64,000 nucleotides of DNA from Dawidia soli (GCF_018598185.1 NZ_JAHESC010000042.1:1-64000); one strand, 5' to 3'; shown: positions 24,319-33,987, numbered from the stretch's first letter. Notes: generated by a model not told the origin, from the sequence alone. Numbers and translations: made by a program.

Positions 24319-25643
24319 CCTTACGCACGCACTTCCGCGAAAATCTTATCCTGGCCCTGCCCGTCATGCTGAGCAACCTCGGGCACGTGCTCATGGGCGT
24401 AACCGATACCATGATGGTGGGCCACCTCGGCGCAGAATCGCTGGCGGCGGCCGGCCTGGCGCTGGTGGTCTTTAACGTCTTTATGTTGTTTGGCGTCGGC
24501 GTGTCGTATGCCATGACGCCGCTGGTGGCCGCCGCGCACGGTGCCGGCGATACGAGCACCATCGCGGCCGTGGTGCGACACGGCCTGGTCGTGAATGTGC
24601 TGAACGCCCTGGCCCTGGTAGGGGTGGTGACGGTCGGTAAGAACGTATTGTATTACATGGGGCAATCGGATGCGGTGGTAGCGCAGGCGTTGCCCTTCCT
24701 CGACATCGTGGCCTGGTCGCTTGTGCCGATGATGGTCTTCCAAACCTGTAAGCAATTTGCCGAAGGCATGTCCAACACGCGCGTGGCGCTGATCGTGATG
24801 GTGGCGGCCAACCTGCTGAACGTGCTGCTCAATTACATATTTATCTATGGCCACTTCGGCATGCCGGCGCTGGGCCTTACCGGTGCGGCGTGGGCTACCT
24901 TTACGTCGCGCGTGTTTATGGCGCTGGCCATGGCCGCGCTGGTGTACGCGTTGCCGTCCTTTCGCAGCTACCGCGCGGGATTCGGCGTGGGCGATTATGC
25001 GCGGCCGTTGTTCCGACGGTTGCTGGGGCTGGGTATTCCCAGCGGGGTGCAGTTTATTTTCGAAGCGGCCGCGTTTGACTTTTCGCTGGTCATGATGGGG
25101 TGGTACGGCGCCCGTGTGCAGGCCGCTCACCAGATCGCGATCAACCTCGCCTCGCTCAGCTACATGACGACCGCCGGCCTGGGTGCCGCGGCGACCGTGC
25201 GCGTGGGCTATTACCTCGGGCGGCAGGACGGTATCAATATGCGCCGGGCGTCGTACACGCTGATCGTGATGGCGATGGCGTTTATGAGTGTCTGTGCCGT
25301 GGTATTTGTCGTGTTCCGCCAGGTGCTGCCCACCTGGTATGTGCATGACGCCGACGTGGTGCCGCTGGCGGCTACGTTGCTGATCATTGCCGGCATGTTT
25401 CAGCTTTCCGACGGTATGCAGGTCGTGTGCGCTTCGGCGTTGCGCGGTTTACAGGATGTGAAGATCCCCTCGCTGTTCATCTTCCTGTCGTACTGGGCCA
25501 TCGGGTTACCGCTGGGCTACTGGCTGGGCTTTCACGCCGGCGTGGGGCCGGTCGGCATCTGGTGGGGGCTGGTGGTGGGGCTGACGCTCACCGCGACCGC
25601 CCTGTTCATCCGGCTGCGCTGGGCCCTGCGGCGCATACCTTGA
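24315..25643 (+). CDS. MATE family efflux transporter
   Basis: A 442-aa protein with 12 predicted helices in two similar halves. MGVTDTMMVGHLGAESLAAAGLA near the N-terminus is the MATE signature; the second half repeats it as QIAINLASLSYMTTAGLGAAATVRVG. It exports cationic drugs or metabolites in exchange for Na+ or H+. Confidence 0.92.
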   Translation: MTLRTHFRENLILALPVMLSNLGHVLMGVTDTMMVGHLGAESLAAAGLALVVFNVFMLFGVGVSYAMTPLVAAAHGAGDTSTIAAVVRHGLVVNVLNALALVGVVTVGKNVLYYMGQSDAVVAQALPFLDIVAWSLVPMMVFQTCKQFAEGMSNTRVALIVMVAANLLNVLLNYIFIYGHFGMPALGLTGAAWATFTSRVFMALAMAALVYALPSFRSYRAGFGVGDYARPLFRRLLGLGIPSGVQFIFEAAAFDFSLVMMGWYGARVQAAHQIAINLASLSYMTTAGLGAAATVRVGYYLGRQDGINMRRASYTLIVMAMAFMSVCAVVFVVFRQVLPTWYVHDADVVPLAATLLIIAGMFQLSDGMQVVCASALRGLQDVKIPSLFIFLSYWAIGLPLGYWLGFHAGVGPVGIWWGLVVGLTLTATALFIRLRWALRRIP

Positions 25644-25692
25644 ATAATAATTTAGTAACTTCATCGCTATACCTACCGAATCATTTCTCACT

Positions 25693-26241
25693 ATGACAGG
25701 CAAAGCCGTACGGGTTTCACAAACCACGATTACCGAATTGATGATACCCGCGTACGCCAACTTTGGCGGCAAGATCCACGGGGGCATATTATTATCACTC
25801 ATGGACAAGGTCGCTTATGCTTGCGCCAGCCGCCACGCCGGCACGTACTGTGTAACCGTTACCGTCGACAAGGTCGAGTTTTTACAGCCCGTAGAAGTGG
25901 GCGAGCTGGTATCGCTGCACGCCTCGGTAAACTACGTGGGCAACTCGTCCATGATCGTGGGGATCCGTGTAGAGTCGCAGAACGTCAAGCTCGGCACCGT
26001 CAACCATACCAATTCGTCGTACTTCACCATGGTGGCCAAAGGCGACAACGACAAGCCCGTAACGGTGCCGCCATTGATCCTGGAAGATGGCGAGCAGGTG
26101 CGCCGGTTTATCGAAGCCATGCGCATGAAAGAGATCCGCCAGAAGATGAAAGAAGAGATGCACGACGCCAAGTCGACGGTCGACCTCAGCCAGGCGACGG
26201 AAATGCTGCGCGCCGAGCGGTGCATCATTCAAATGGCTTGA
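25693..26241 (+). CDS. Hotdog acyl-CoA thioesterase (YciA/BFIT-like)
   Basis: A 182-aa protein with a hotdog core: the helix NFGGKIHGGILLSLMDKVAYACASRHA carries the catalytic-type Asp, and VTVDKVEFLQPVEVG is the conserved strand. It hydrolyses acyl-CoA to free acid and CoA. The last 40 residues form a charged helix. The adjacent PlsC gene on the same strand suggests a role in phospholipid or acyl-CoA turnover. Confidence 0.88.
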   Translation: MTGKAVRVSQTTITELMIPAYANFGGKIHGGILLSLMDKVAYACASRHAGTYCVTVTVDKVEFLQPVEVGELVSLHASVNYVGNSSMIVGIRVESQNVKLGTVNHTNSSYFTMVAKGDNDKPVTVPPLILEDGEQVRRFIEAMRMKEIRQKMKEEMHDAKSTVDLSQATEMLRAERCIIQMA

Positions 26242-26264
26242 AAATGTTATCTTCGTAACAACGT

Positions 26265-27056
26265 ATGAAAGTAGTCCGGTGGGTACATACCGCATATGGT
26301 GTACTAGTATTTGCAGTACTGTTCGCGCTTGTTTGCCCGTTGCTGGCGATCCCCATTGTTTTTCCGGCCACCTTCCGGCTGGTGGGCGTGGTTAACCGTT
26401 GGTGGGCGCGCCTCATGTTCATCTTCATCGGCATGCCCTACCGGGTGGTGTACCGGCGGCGGCTCGACCCGAAGCGCCAGTATGTTTTTTGTCCGAACCA
26501 CTTTTCGTACATCGACATTCCCGCCATGGGCCTCAACCACCTGAACGCGATTTTTGTGGGCAAAAGCGGCATTGGTAAAATACCTGTGTTCGGCTACATG
26601 TACGAGCGGCTGCACATCACGGTGGACCGCCAGAACATGCGCAGCCGGTATACCTCCGTAAAACGGTCGCTGGAGGCGATAGACGAAGGAAAAAGCCTGG
26701 TGATCTTTCCGGAAGGGGGCATCATCACGCTCAAAGAGCCCGTGCTGGCGCGTTTTAAGGACGGCGCCTTCCGGGTGGCCATCGAGAAACAAATTCCCAT
26801 CGTGCCTGTCACGATTCCATACAATTGGATAATTTTGCCGCCGGATCAATTCCTGCTGCGGTGGCATCCGCTGCACGTGATCTTTCACGAGCCGATCGAA
26901 ACCAAAGGCCTCACCCTGGAGGATGTCGGCACTCTGCGTGAAAAGACATTTGCCGTCATTGCCGCCGAGCTGCAACAACAGCTGCAGGGAAAGGCCGTGG
27001 CTTTGCAGCACACAAACGTTCACAACTATGAAGATCGACCGCGCACTATTGGATAA
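26265..27056 (+). CDS. 1-acyl-sn-glycerol-3-phosphate acyltransferase (PlsC-like)
   Basis: A 263-aa protein with one N-terminal membrane helix and the acyltransferase motifs NHFSYID (HX4D) and FPEGGI, plus PIVPVTI. It transfers an acyl chain to lysophosphatidate or a related lysophospholipid. The 3' end overlaps the gatC start by 29 nt. Because several PlsC-like proteins exist per genome, the exact acceptor is open. Confidence 0.9.
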   Translation: MKVVRWVHTAYGVLVFAVLFALVCPLLAIPIVFPATFRLVGVVNRWWARLMFIFIGMPYRVVYRRRLDPKRQYVFCPNHFSYIDIPAMGLNHLNAIFVGKSGIGKIPVFGYMYERLHITVDRQNMRSRYTSVKRSLEAIDEGKSLVIFPEGGIITLKEPVLARFKDGAFRVAIEKQIPIVPVTIPYNWIILPPDQFLLRWHPLHVIFHEPIETKGLTLEDVGTLREKTFAVIAAELQQQLQGKAVALQHTNVHNYEDRPRTIG

Positions 27057-27315
27057 GATCGCTCACCTGGCCCGCCTCGAATTTGACGAGAAAGACGCGG
27101 CCAAGATGATGCAGGATATGACCGCCATCGTTGACTGGGTAGAAAAACTGAAAGAGGTCGATACGGAGGGCGTGGAGCCCCTCACTACCATGAGCCACGA
27201 GATCAACGTGCTGCGCGAAGACGAGGTGAAAGAACACCTTTCCCACGAGCGTGCCCTGCGCAACGCACCCAAGAAAGACTCCGACTACTTCCGCGTACCC
27301 AAGGTGCTGGAATAA
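27028..27315 (+). CDS. gatC: Asp-tRNA(Asn)/Glu-tRNA(Gln) amidotransferase subunit C
   Basis: A 95-aa protein starting MKIDRALLDKIAHLARLEF, with the family motif 'hLArLef...e' and the tail KKDSDYFRVPKVLE (GatC proteins end in 'fkVPkvi'). The start was placed at 27028, since the longer open frame from 26923 lies inside plsC. GatC stabilises GatA in the GatCAB complex; gatA/gatB are not nearby, which is usual in Bacteroidota. Confidence 0.93.
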   Translation: MKIDRALLDKIAHLARLEFDEKDAAKMMQDMTAIVDWVEKLKEVDTEGVEPLTTMSHEINVLREDEVKEHLSHERALRNAPKKDSDYFRVPKVLE

Positions 27316-27324
27316 CCCCGCTGC

Positions 27325-30264
27325 ATGCAAGCCCGCTTTTTCTGGAAACTATGGCCCCAGGGCGAACGCCGCTTCTGGTATGGCACTGCTTTGCTTTTTG
27401 TCGTATCCCTGTGCTTCCTGTGGTTCTCCTACTTCCGGGGCCTGGACGGCGTCGTGACCTGGGACAACGTGCAGGAGCAAAAGGTCGTCGAGATCAACGT
27501 ACATATTTTTCGTCTCGGCCCGTTTCAGCTCCAGGTGCCCGCCGAGAGCTATGTCGTTTTTGATTATTTCAATGGCAGCGTGCTGACGCCCAACACCGCG
27601 GCGTCGTATCTCTTCCTGGCCGTGCTGGCCCTTAGCCTGACCGTGCTGATCACTGTCGTCAGTACGATGGAGCGTTTTTGGTTCCTGGTGGCCATGGGCG
27701 TTTTTATATTGATACTGGTCACGTTGCGCTGGGAGGTGCTGGGGTTGCTGGGCCTGTATAACCGCATCCCTGCGATGGCCGTGCTGCTGCTCTATACCCT
27801 GCCGGCATTTTACTTTGCACGGTTTGCCACGTCTACCTCGTTGGGCTTGCGGTTGCTGGTATTTGCCGGCATCACGGCGTTGCTCGGCGGCCTGGTCGTT
27901 GCGCTGTCGGCGGTGGAGCAACCGCTTTATCACCTGGCGGTAACGGCCTATGCGCCGGCGCTGGTACTGTCGGTATTGTTTATTATCCTGGTGGCCCACG
28001 AGATCTTTGCGGGCTTCCTGGCGATCACCAGCCAGGGCTCTTCCAGGAGCTTGCGTCATTTCAGCCTCCTGGCCCTGATCTATTTTGCCAACCTGGTCAT
28101 TACATGTTTGTACCGGTTGGAGGTGATCGACTGGAGCTTTGTATACATCAACCTGTACCTGCTGCTGACGGTGTCGGCGGTGTTGGGGATCTGGGGTTTC
28201 CGCCACCGCGAGCCGATCTATGCCGGTATAATCGCGTTCCGGCCTGCCGGTGCCTGTTTCTATCTCGCCCTGGGCGCGATCTGCTTTGCTACGGTCGGGC
28301 AACTGCTGGGCAATGCCAATGACCCCGCGCTGGAGATCGTGGGCGATGCCATCATCTTCAGCCACACGGCCTATGGGGTCATCTTTGTGACCTATATCTT
28401 CTCGAATTTTATCCTGATGATGGCCCAGAGCATGCCGGTGTACAAGGTGCTGTACAATCCCAACCGCATGCCGTATTTTACCTACCGCCTGGCGGGTACC
28501 ATCGCCATGCTCGGATTCGTCTTTGTGTCCGACTGGCACGTATATGTATACAACGGCGTGGCGGGTTTTTACAACGCTACGGGCGACCTGTACGCGCAGC
28601 TCGGCGACGAGCGCTATGCGCAATCGTTCTACGAGCAGTCCAGCCACTACGCACCCTACAGCAACCGTGCTCATTATGTGCTGGGCACGATGAAGGCCGC
28701 GCAGCTGGATTTTGATGGCGCGCAACAAGAATACAACGCCGCCAACCTGGTCAATCCCACGGCGTACTCGCTGGCCAACGTGGCCAACCTGCTGTCGTGG
28801 CAGGGCGATACGTTCGGCGCCATCGAGTCGTTGCGGCTGGCGCAGCGGCAGATGCCCAACTCCGGCCCGATCTTAAACAACCTGGGCCGCGCGTATACGG
28901 CCACGCATAACATCGATTCGTCGCTGGTATACCTCAGCCGCGCGAAAGATAAAGCCATATCAAGAGACGCCGCCGAGACCAACTTCTTTGCGCTGACTGC
29001 CGCCGAGCGCATACCCTTCTTCAAGACCGACTCGACGCTCACGGCCTTTGGCGCCCGCGCGCCCGGTACGCTGGCCAATGCGCTGGCGCTGGCCTCGCTT
29101 TACCGCGACACCCTGCGCCAGGACATCCGTCCGCTGGACAACAAGGTGCTGACCCTCCAGACGGCCACGCTGCTGAACAACTATATACTATACCATGTGC
29201 GGTCGTTGGACTCGACGTTCCTGAACGAAGCCTATCGCATCGCCGCCGACTCGCTCAATGCCGCGTACAGCGAAGCGCTAAAGGCTACACTGGCGTACGG
29301 CTATTATCACCAGGGTAACATCGCGCGTGCCTTGCAACTGCTGGCCGAGCAGGTATACCTCAGCCAGGCGCACCAGGGCAAGTTCAATTACATCATGGGC
29401 CTGTGGGCGCTGGAGCAGGGTGACCCCGAGCGGGCTTCCAGCTATTTTACCTACGCCGATACCTACGACTACAAAGACGCCAGGTTCTATAACGCCATTG
29501 CGTTGACCGAAGCTCACAGCCCCGAAGCGCTGGCGGCGTGGTACGTGGTGTCAACCGGCCCGGACGAGAACCAGCGGGCCATCGCCGCCAGCATCCAGAA
29601 GATCCTGGCACTACCCGTACAATTTGCCCTGGAGCTGAACGACGCCGAGAAGTACCAGTTCTGCCGGTACCGGTTGGACCTGCCGGACTCTGCTCTCTTC
29701 GACCGGCTGGCCAATACGTTTGAGAATGCAAACTACAAAGCGCAGGCGCTGTTAGACAGAAGCCGCCGCTATTACCAGGCGGAGCAATTCGTTCCCGCGA
29801 TCAAGCTCTTTCAACGCATTGCGGGGCTGGAGCTGACCGATGCCCTGTTATACGACGACGTGCAGCATTTTGAGCTTCGCATGCTCGCGGCCCGCCGCGA
29901 GTTGCGCGCCCTGGCCGGTCAGATCAACAAAGGCGTTACGTTTGGCTACCGTCGCCCGCTGGAGAAAATGTTATACACGGCATTGCTAAGCGAATCAAGT
30001 GGCGATACCACGAAGGCCAGGCAGCACTATGCGGTGCTGGCCCGGTATAATCCGTACTATGAGGAGGGCATTCTGGCGGCCGCTGATTTTTACCGTCGCC
30101 ATCATCCGAAAGACACGCGGCCTTATCATATTTTATCCGAGGCGATCCAGGTGAATGCCAACTCGTACCGGTTGTTGAAAGCGTATGCCGAGGAGGCGCG
30201 GCGGCAGGCGCTTGATGAGTATGCTGTCAGCGCGGAAGAGCGAATGCGTGCGGTACGGCCTTGA
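27325..30264 (+). CDS. Large multi-TM protein with TPR repeats
   Basis: A 979-aa protein. Residues 1-405 contain about 10 hydrophobic helices; the part from about residue 415 to the end is a long array of degenerate TPR-like helices (for example GDLYAQLGDERYAQSFYEQSSHYAP, AHYVLGTMKAAQLDFDGAQQEYNAANLVNP). It is an inner-membrane protein with a large soluble domain. It starts 9 nt after gatC. No function is assigned; a role in assembly or scaffolding is likely. Transcription ends at the hairpin at 30322. Confidence 0.75.
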   Translation: MQARFFWKLWPQGERRFWYGTALLFVVSLCFLWFSYFRGLDGVVTWDNVQEQKVVEINVHIFRLGPFQLQVPAESYVVFDYFNGSVLTPNTAASYLFLAVLALSLTVLITVVSTMERFWFLVAMGVFILILVTLRWEVLGLLGLYNRIPAMAVLLLYTLPAFYFARFATSTSLGLRLLVFAGITALLGGLVVALSAVEQPLYHLAVTAYAPALVLSVLFIILVAHEIFAGFLAITSQGSSRSLRHFSLLALIYFANLVITCLYRLEVIDWSFVYINLYLLLTVSAVLGIWGFRHREPIYAGIIAFRPAGACFYLALGAICFATVGQLLGNANDPALEIVGDAIIFSHTAYGVIFVTYIFSNFILMMAQSMPVYKVLYNPNRMPYFTYRLAGTIAMLGFVFVSDWHVYVYNGVAGFYNATGDLYAQLGDERYAQSFYEQSSHYAPYSNRAHYVLGTMKAAQLDFDGAQQEYNAANLVNPTAYSLANVANLLSWQGDTFGAIESLRLAQRQMPNSGPILNNLGRAYTATHNIDSSLVYLSRAKDKAISRDAAETNFFALTAAERIPFFKTDSTLTAFGARAPGTLANALALASLYRDTLRQDIRPLDNKVLTLQTATLLNNYILYHVRSLDSTFLNEAYRIAADSLNAAYSEALKATLAYGYYHQGNIARALQLLAEQVYLSQAHQGKFNYIMGLWALEQGDPERASSYFTYADTYDYKDARFYNAIALTEAHSPEALAAWYVVSTGPDENQRAIAASIQKILALPVQFALELNDAEKYQFCRYRLDLPDSALFDRLANTFENANYKAQALLDRSRRYYQAEQFVPAIKLFQRIAGLELTDALLYDDVQHFELRMLAARRELRALAGQINKGVTFGYRRPLEKMLYTALLSESSGDTTKARQHYAVLARYNPYYEEGILAAADFYRRHHPKDTRPYHILSEAIQVNANSYRLLKAYAEEARRQALDEYAVSAEERMRAVRP

Positions 30265-30321
30265 GGCTTTAAAGGCATGAGAATTTGTAAGATTCAGTAA
30301 ATCAGGGTTTTGTAAATGAAA

Positions 30322-30350
30322 AAAGGCGGGCTCAGACCCGCCTTTATTTC
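30322..30350 (+). terminator. Rho-independent terminator
   Basis: AAAGGCGGG (30322-30330) pairs with CCCGCCTTT (30337-30345), followed by a short T-rich tail; it is also preceded by an A run, so it could serve both strands. Confidence 0.85.
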
Positions 30351-30400
30351 TGGCGCAAGTTGCCAGGTGATTTTATATGATTTCTTTAACCTTCATTTCT

Positions 30401-31399
30401 TTATCTTTTAGATAAAACTACACAAAATCCATGACTTTTGAAAGCCACCCCGTCGTACTCCCTTACGAAGCAACCTTCTCCATTCTTTAACGGATTAAAC
30501 TCTCCAATAGTTTTACTGATAAACGAAGCGTTCAGTATTTTCTCGTCATAGCGGAAATCGAGATACAGTCCGTTTGCCATACGCGAGAGCTCAAACAGGT
30601 GCTGCTCATTCGTTGGTAAATTAAAGTTGAACTTTCTCTCCTCCTTCTTTAGGAAACTGTGTCTTGTCCCGCCGTTCAATTCAATGGCGTACTCTGTATA
30701 ATTCTTTCCGTCCGCATTCGCATTGTTATACAGGCCCGGATCGATCTCTTTCCCATCGATTATAAAGGATGTCACTTTTCTATATGAATTGGCATCTAAA
30801 ACGGCGTAAAACTTGTTGATGAACGAGAACGTCCCCTTGGTGTCCACCGGGATGATCTTAGCGCTTGTTGTCAAATTATAGGATAAGTACTCGATCCCGT
30901 TTTCTTTTTCGAGCTTAACATTATCGAAATAGAATTTAAAAGATTCAAAATAGTATTCCTCTCCCGGATGGAGGATCGTATCCAGGATCGCTTTAGTGAT
31001 CTTATCTTTAATGGCTGGAAAATTTTTCGTATGAAGAGCATGCATCAATCGCTCCCACTGCCTCGACAGGTACCCCGGATCCTGCTTTCCCAAATATTCA
31101 TCGCTGAAAATTACTTTCCCCAATTCTTCCTGGAAGAGACCTGTGAATTGGAATGATTTCAGGACCGCAGCAAAAATGCCGGCACCTAAGATTGCCGAGC
31201 CGCCACTTTGCAAAACGCTGCCGATGATCCTTACCACCCGGTCGGAAAAAGGATAATGCAGAGGCGCGGGTTCTCCGTTGATCAGGATCAGCTCTCTGGG
31301 GTAATATGATTCAATCAGATAACCACTCAGTAACATGATTATTCCCAAGGCAAAGAATAGCCACGGCAGGTTTGTCAAGAGCCACTTTTTTGTTTGCAT
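30401..31399 (-). CDS. Orphan protein with two TM helices and a beta-rich cytoplasmic domain
   Basis: The ATG at 31399 (MQTKKWLLTN) gives 332 aa; a longer frame up to 31606 is open. TM1 is about residues 10-28 and TM2 about 57-80, with a short external loop. The remaining 250 residues are a soluble part with a helix-rich start (about 85-145) and then many beta strands. It is A/T-richer than its neighbours. No family is recognised. The layout '2 TM plus beta-domain' resembles some defence effectors, such as CBASS Cap15-like proteins, but that is only a shape comparison. Confidence 0.55.
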   Translation of the reverse strand: MQTKKWLLTNLPWLFFALGIIMLLSGYLIESYYPRELILINGEPAPLHYPFSDRVVRIIGSVLQSGGSAILGAGIFAAVLKSFQFTGLFQEELGKVIFSDEYLGKQDPGYLSRQWERLMHALHTKNFPAIKDKITKAILDTILHPGEEYYFESFKFYFDNVKLEKENGIEYLSYNLTTSAKIIPVDTKGTFSFINKFYAVLDANSYRKVTSFIIDGKEIDPGLYNNANADGKNYTEYAIELNGGTRHSFLKKEERKFNFNLPTNEQHLFELSRMANGLYLDFRYDEKILNASFISKTIGEFNPLKNGEGCFVREYDGVAFKSHGFCVVLSKR

Positions 31400-31649
31400 A
31401 TGATCACTCACAACGTTCGTTGCAGATTGGTAAATCGATGTCCGGTAATGGAATTTTAAATTAGATATTTTTGGCGATATATGTATTACCGATTCCGGAG
31501 CATTTTTGGTAACGGTCATGTTAAAGGTAGCTTTTTTCAGAGCGCGATCATGGCTATTGCGCGGATCTACGCTTTCAGCGATCAAGGGAGGAGCCCGTTC
31601 GGGCACATATTGGCCTGCGATCCGGTAAGGGCAGGAGGGAAGTATCCGA

Positions 31650-32267
31650 TTATTTCTCCTGCAAATCGTTTAGCAGGCTCTTCAATTTTTCAAGGTGGTT
31701 GCCGTAGAGCTTTTTGAGATACCAGTTGGCCAGCCACGTGCTGCAAAAGAAAAAGACGCCCGCCAGGACGGCCAGGTATACCAGCGTGCGGGGTTGTATC
31801 AGTAATTCAATGAACCGATCCATGCCGCGCTCCAGCGCGCCAAACAGCAGGCCCAGGCCAAAGTAGATGGGGTATAAAATGGTATAGCTGCTTTTATATA
31901 CTTTCAGGTAGCTCGACAGGTTGTCGATCAGACGTTCGAGTGTTTCGCGCAGGTTTTCGGTGGCCGGGTTGAAACGGTTCAGGATCGTGATCTTTTTGAT
32001 GTAGTAGATGGTGTATACCACAAAGACACCCAGGATCGAAACCGACGTCCATTTCAGCGCGCCGCTGGACAGCGTGAGCGCATACGACAACAAGACAATG
32101 CCCGTGATCAGGGTGATGATTAGCTCGAACCACACGTTGCGTTTCAGCTTGTCGACAATGGAGCGACTGTTGCCTCTGAGCATGCGCGCGATCTCCGCTT
32201 CGTCCTTCGGTTGGAAGGCAGCGTCGTTCTGGCGCCATATACTTTTTAGTTCATCCAGTTCTTCCAT
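31650..32267 (-). CDS. Anti-sigma factor-like membrane protein
   Basis: A 205-aa protein. The N-terminal 70 residues are a cytoplasmic acidic/helical part (ELDELKSIWRQNDAAF...), followed by four hydrophobic stretches (about 45-85, 120-160, 165-185), and a short C-terminal tail. Placed 2 nt after the ECF sigma gene, it is most simply the membrane anti-sigma partner, but it lacks a visible zinc HxxxCxxC motif. Confidence 0.65.
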   Translation of the reverse strand: MEELDELKSIWRQNDAAFQPKDEAEIARMLRGNSRSIVDKLKRNVWFELIITLITGIVLLSYALTLSSGALKWTSVSILGVFVVYTIYYIKKITILNRFNPATENLRETLERLIDNLSSYLKVYKSSYTILYPIYFGLGLLFGALERGMDRFIELLIQPRTLVYLAVLAGVFFFCSTWLANWYLKKLYGNHLEKLKSLLNDLQEK

Positions 32268-32269
32268 GA

Positions 32270-32794
32270 TTACGGGAGCATAAGTTTTCGGAGCTTTTCG
32301 CGGATGCGGTTCATGCGGACCCGCACGTTGTTTTGGGTGATGCCGATGGTTTCTGCGATCTCATCGTAGGGTATTTCTTCCAGCGCCATCATGATCATGG
32401 CGCGCTCGATCTCCGAGAGCTGCCGGATGGCCCACTGCAACTTTTGAAAGTCTTCTTCGCGGTCGTCGGCCGCCCAGCCATCCGAAATGTTCATGTGTAC
32501 CTCCTGCATGGTCTCGGTGCGTGGCAGACGTGTTTGCTTGCGGAAGCCGGAGATGGCCGTGTTCAGCGCGATGCGATACATCCAGGTGGTGATCTTGGCT
32601 TCGCCGCGGAACGACGGGAACGACCGCCACAGTTGCAACACGACTTCCTGGAACAGATCATTCCGAACCTCGGGGTCGTGCTCATACATAAAACAGATCT
32701 TATGGATGAGTCCCTGGTGCTGGTTGATCAGATCAATGAATTTTTTTTCGTCGTCGCTTGCCAAGGGTGTTCGGTCGTTGGGTAAAGATAACAC
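32270..32794 (-). CDS. ECF-type RNA polymerase sigma factor
   Basis: A protein of about 174 aa. Region 2 carries DLFQEVVLQLWRSFPSFRGEAKITTWMYRIALNTAI; region 4 has LSEIERAMIMMALEEIPYDEIAETIGITQNNVRVRMNRIREKLRK. The frame is open to a TTG at 32806, but that codon touches the T run of the upstream gene's terminator. GTG 32794 or TTG 32764 are better starts; I used 32794. It is translated just ahead of the anti-sigma-like gene. Confidence 0.9.
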   Translation of the reverse strand: MLSLPNDRTPLASDDEKKFIDLINQHQGLIHKICFMYEHDPEVRNDLFQEVVLQLWRSFPSFRGEAKITTWMYRIALNTAISGFRKQTRLPRTETMQEVHMNISDGWAADDREEDFQKLQWAIRQLSEIERAMIMMALEEIPYDEIAETIGITQNNVRVRMNRIREKLRKLMLP

Positions 32795-32804
32795 ACCGGT
32801 TGGC

Positions 32805-32857
32805 AAAAAAAAGAACCCGCTCCGGGGCCAGGCGTAGAGGCCCTGGGGAGCAGGTTC
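32805..32857 (-). terminator. Rho-independent terminator of the cytochrome c gene
   Basis: On the minus strand a GC-rich stem (32857-32839 with 32830-32813, a few mismatches) is followed by eight T (32812-32805). It ends the cytochrome gene transcript right at the start of the sigma factor gene. Confidence 0.8.
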
Positions 32858-32925
32858 AAACCGCTGTAAAAAACACGTCAGATCACGCGGTCTACTCAGT
32901 CGGGGTCTTGTGTATAAAAAGCCGG

Positions 32926-33804
32926 TTACAGGCTGTTGAGGTACAGGTGCAGGGCCTTCAGCTCGAGGTCGGTAAACTCCTTGGCCATGGTCCAGGGCAT
33001 TTCGTCCGGCTTCAGGGTGTGGCCTTCGGGCGTCTTGCCAGTACGCAGTGTGGCGATAAACTGCTCGTCACTCCACTTACCCGGCCGGCCGCTCGAAGAG
33101 ATATCCATTACCGGTGGGAAGCCCGGGGCAAGGGGCTCGCCACCCTTCATATTTTCACGATGGCAGCCCTGGCAGGACGTAGACAGGTATTTGCCATACG
33201 CCACCGAAATTTCGGCCTTTACTTCTTTTACCAGCGGGCGTTGGTGGTCGATCATCTCCGCCGGCAGCAGGGGTAGCTGGCCCAGGTCGGTCAGCACGTA
33301 GCCGATCGGCCCGAGGCTGTTGCCTTCGGGAAACCCGCGGTCTACCGGCGCCAATTGCGCGCAGTAGGAAATGATGGCGCCCATATCCTGTTCGGTCAGG
33401 AACGTAAATTCGTGTGAAGGCATAAAGAGCAGCGGTTTGCCCTGGCGGTTGACGGCGTGCTTCAGGGCGCGTACCCAGTCCGTAGTAGAATAATCGGCGG
33501 GCAGGCCGCCTTTGCCCTTTGTCAGGTTCGATGCGATGAGGTGGCCCAGGGCCGGGTCGTCAACAAATACTTTGCCGCCCAGGTCGGCGCCGTGGCACTC
33601 GGTACAACCTTTGGCTTTGGCCAACCGGCCGCCCAAGGCGAGAATGGCCGAGTCGGACGAGATCGGTACCTGCTGCACGTCGACGGCGTAGTTTGTATTG
33701 CGGCGACCGTTTACGCTGATATAGGCCTTTGTTAAATAACCTGCGATGACAACAACGACGATGCCGAGGATCATGCCGGCGATCTTAATAATCTTGCGAA
33801 ACAT
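32926..33804 (-). CDS. Diheme c-type cytochrome, membrane anchored
   Basis: A 292-aa protein with one N-terminal membrane helix (about 8-28) that anchors it, then two haem sites: CTECH (67-71) and CQGCH (211-215). Between and after them lie Met-containing segments usable as distal ligands (MPSHEF, KPDEMPW). Two cytochrome c domains are therefore arranged in tandem in the periplasm. It is probably an electron carrier or the donor of an unidentified oxidoreductase. Confidence 0.9.
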   Translation of the reverse strand: MFRKIIKIAGMILGIVVVVIAGYLTKAYISVNGRRNTNYAVDVQQVPISSDSAILALGGRLAKAKGCTECHGADLGGKVFVDDPALGHLIASNLTKGKGGLPADYSTTDWVRALKHAVNRQGKPLLFMPSHEFTFLTEQDMGAIISYCAQLAPVDRGFPEGNSLGPIGYVLTDLGQLPLLPAEMIDHQRPLVKEVKAEISVAYGKYLSTSCQGCHRENMKGGEPLAPGFPPVMDISSSGRPGKWSDEQFIATLRTGKTPEGHTLKPDEMPWTMAKEFTDLELKALHLYLNSL

Positions 33805-33895
33805 AATGTCTGTAAGTGTTTTTAAAAATGGGTTGCAAGATATACGGCGAGGGGGCCTTGCAGTTGTACGACAGCGGGAGCGAACCCTCCGCGAA

Positions 33896-33908
33896 ACGGA
33901 ATATCCGT
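33896..33908. promoter_or_regulatory. Palindrome ACGGA-N3-TCCGT
   Basis: An inverted repeat in the space between the divergent cytochrome and AraC genes. A second palindrome built from the same pentamers in reverse order is at 33992-34006. Together they look like paired operator sites. Confidence 0.4.
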
Positions 33909-33987
33909 ATTAAAATGCATTTACGGCGTTGTTATACAGGTTTTTAACACTCCTACATAATGATGCAGTTCACCCAACCTTGCGGCG

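Noticed and set aside
24321-25346. 341-aa minus-strand frame opposite the MATE gene
   Set aside because: Rich in His, Arg and Gln, with no hydrophobic core; it is the antisense of a clear transporter gene.
27349-28728. 459-aa minus-strand frame opposite the TPR protein
   Set aside because: Antisense shadow with Gln/His/Arg-rich composition.
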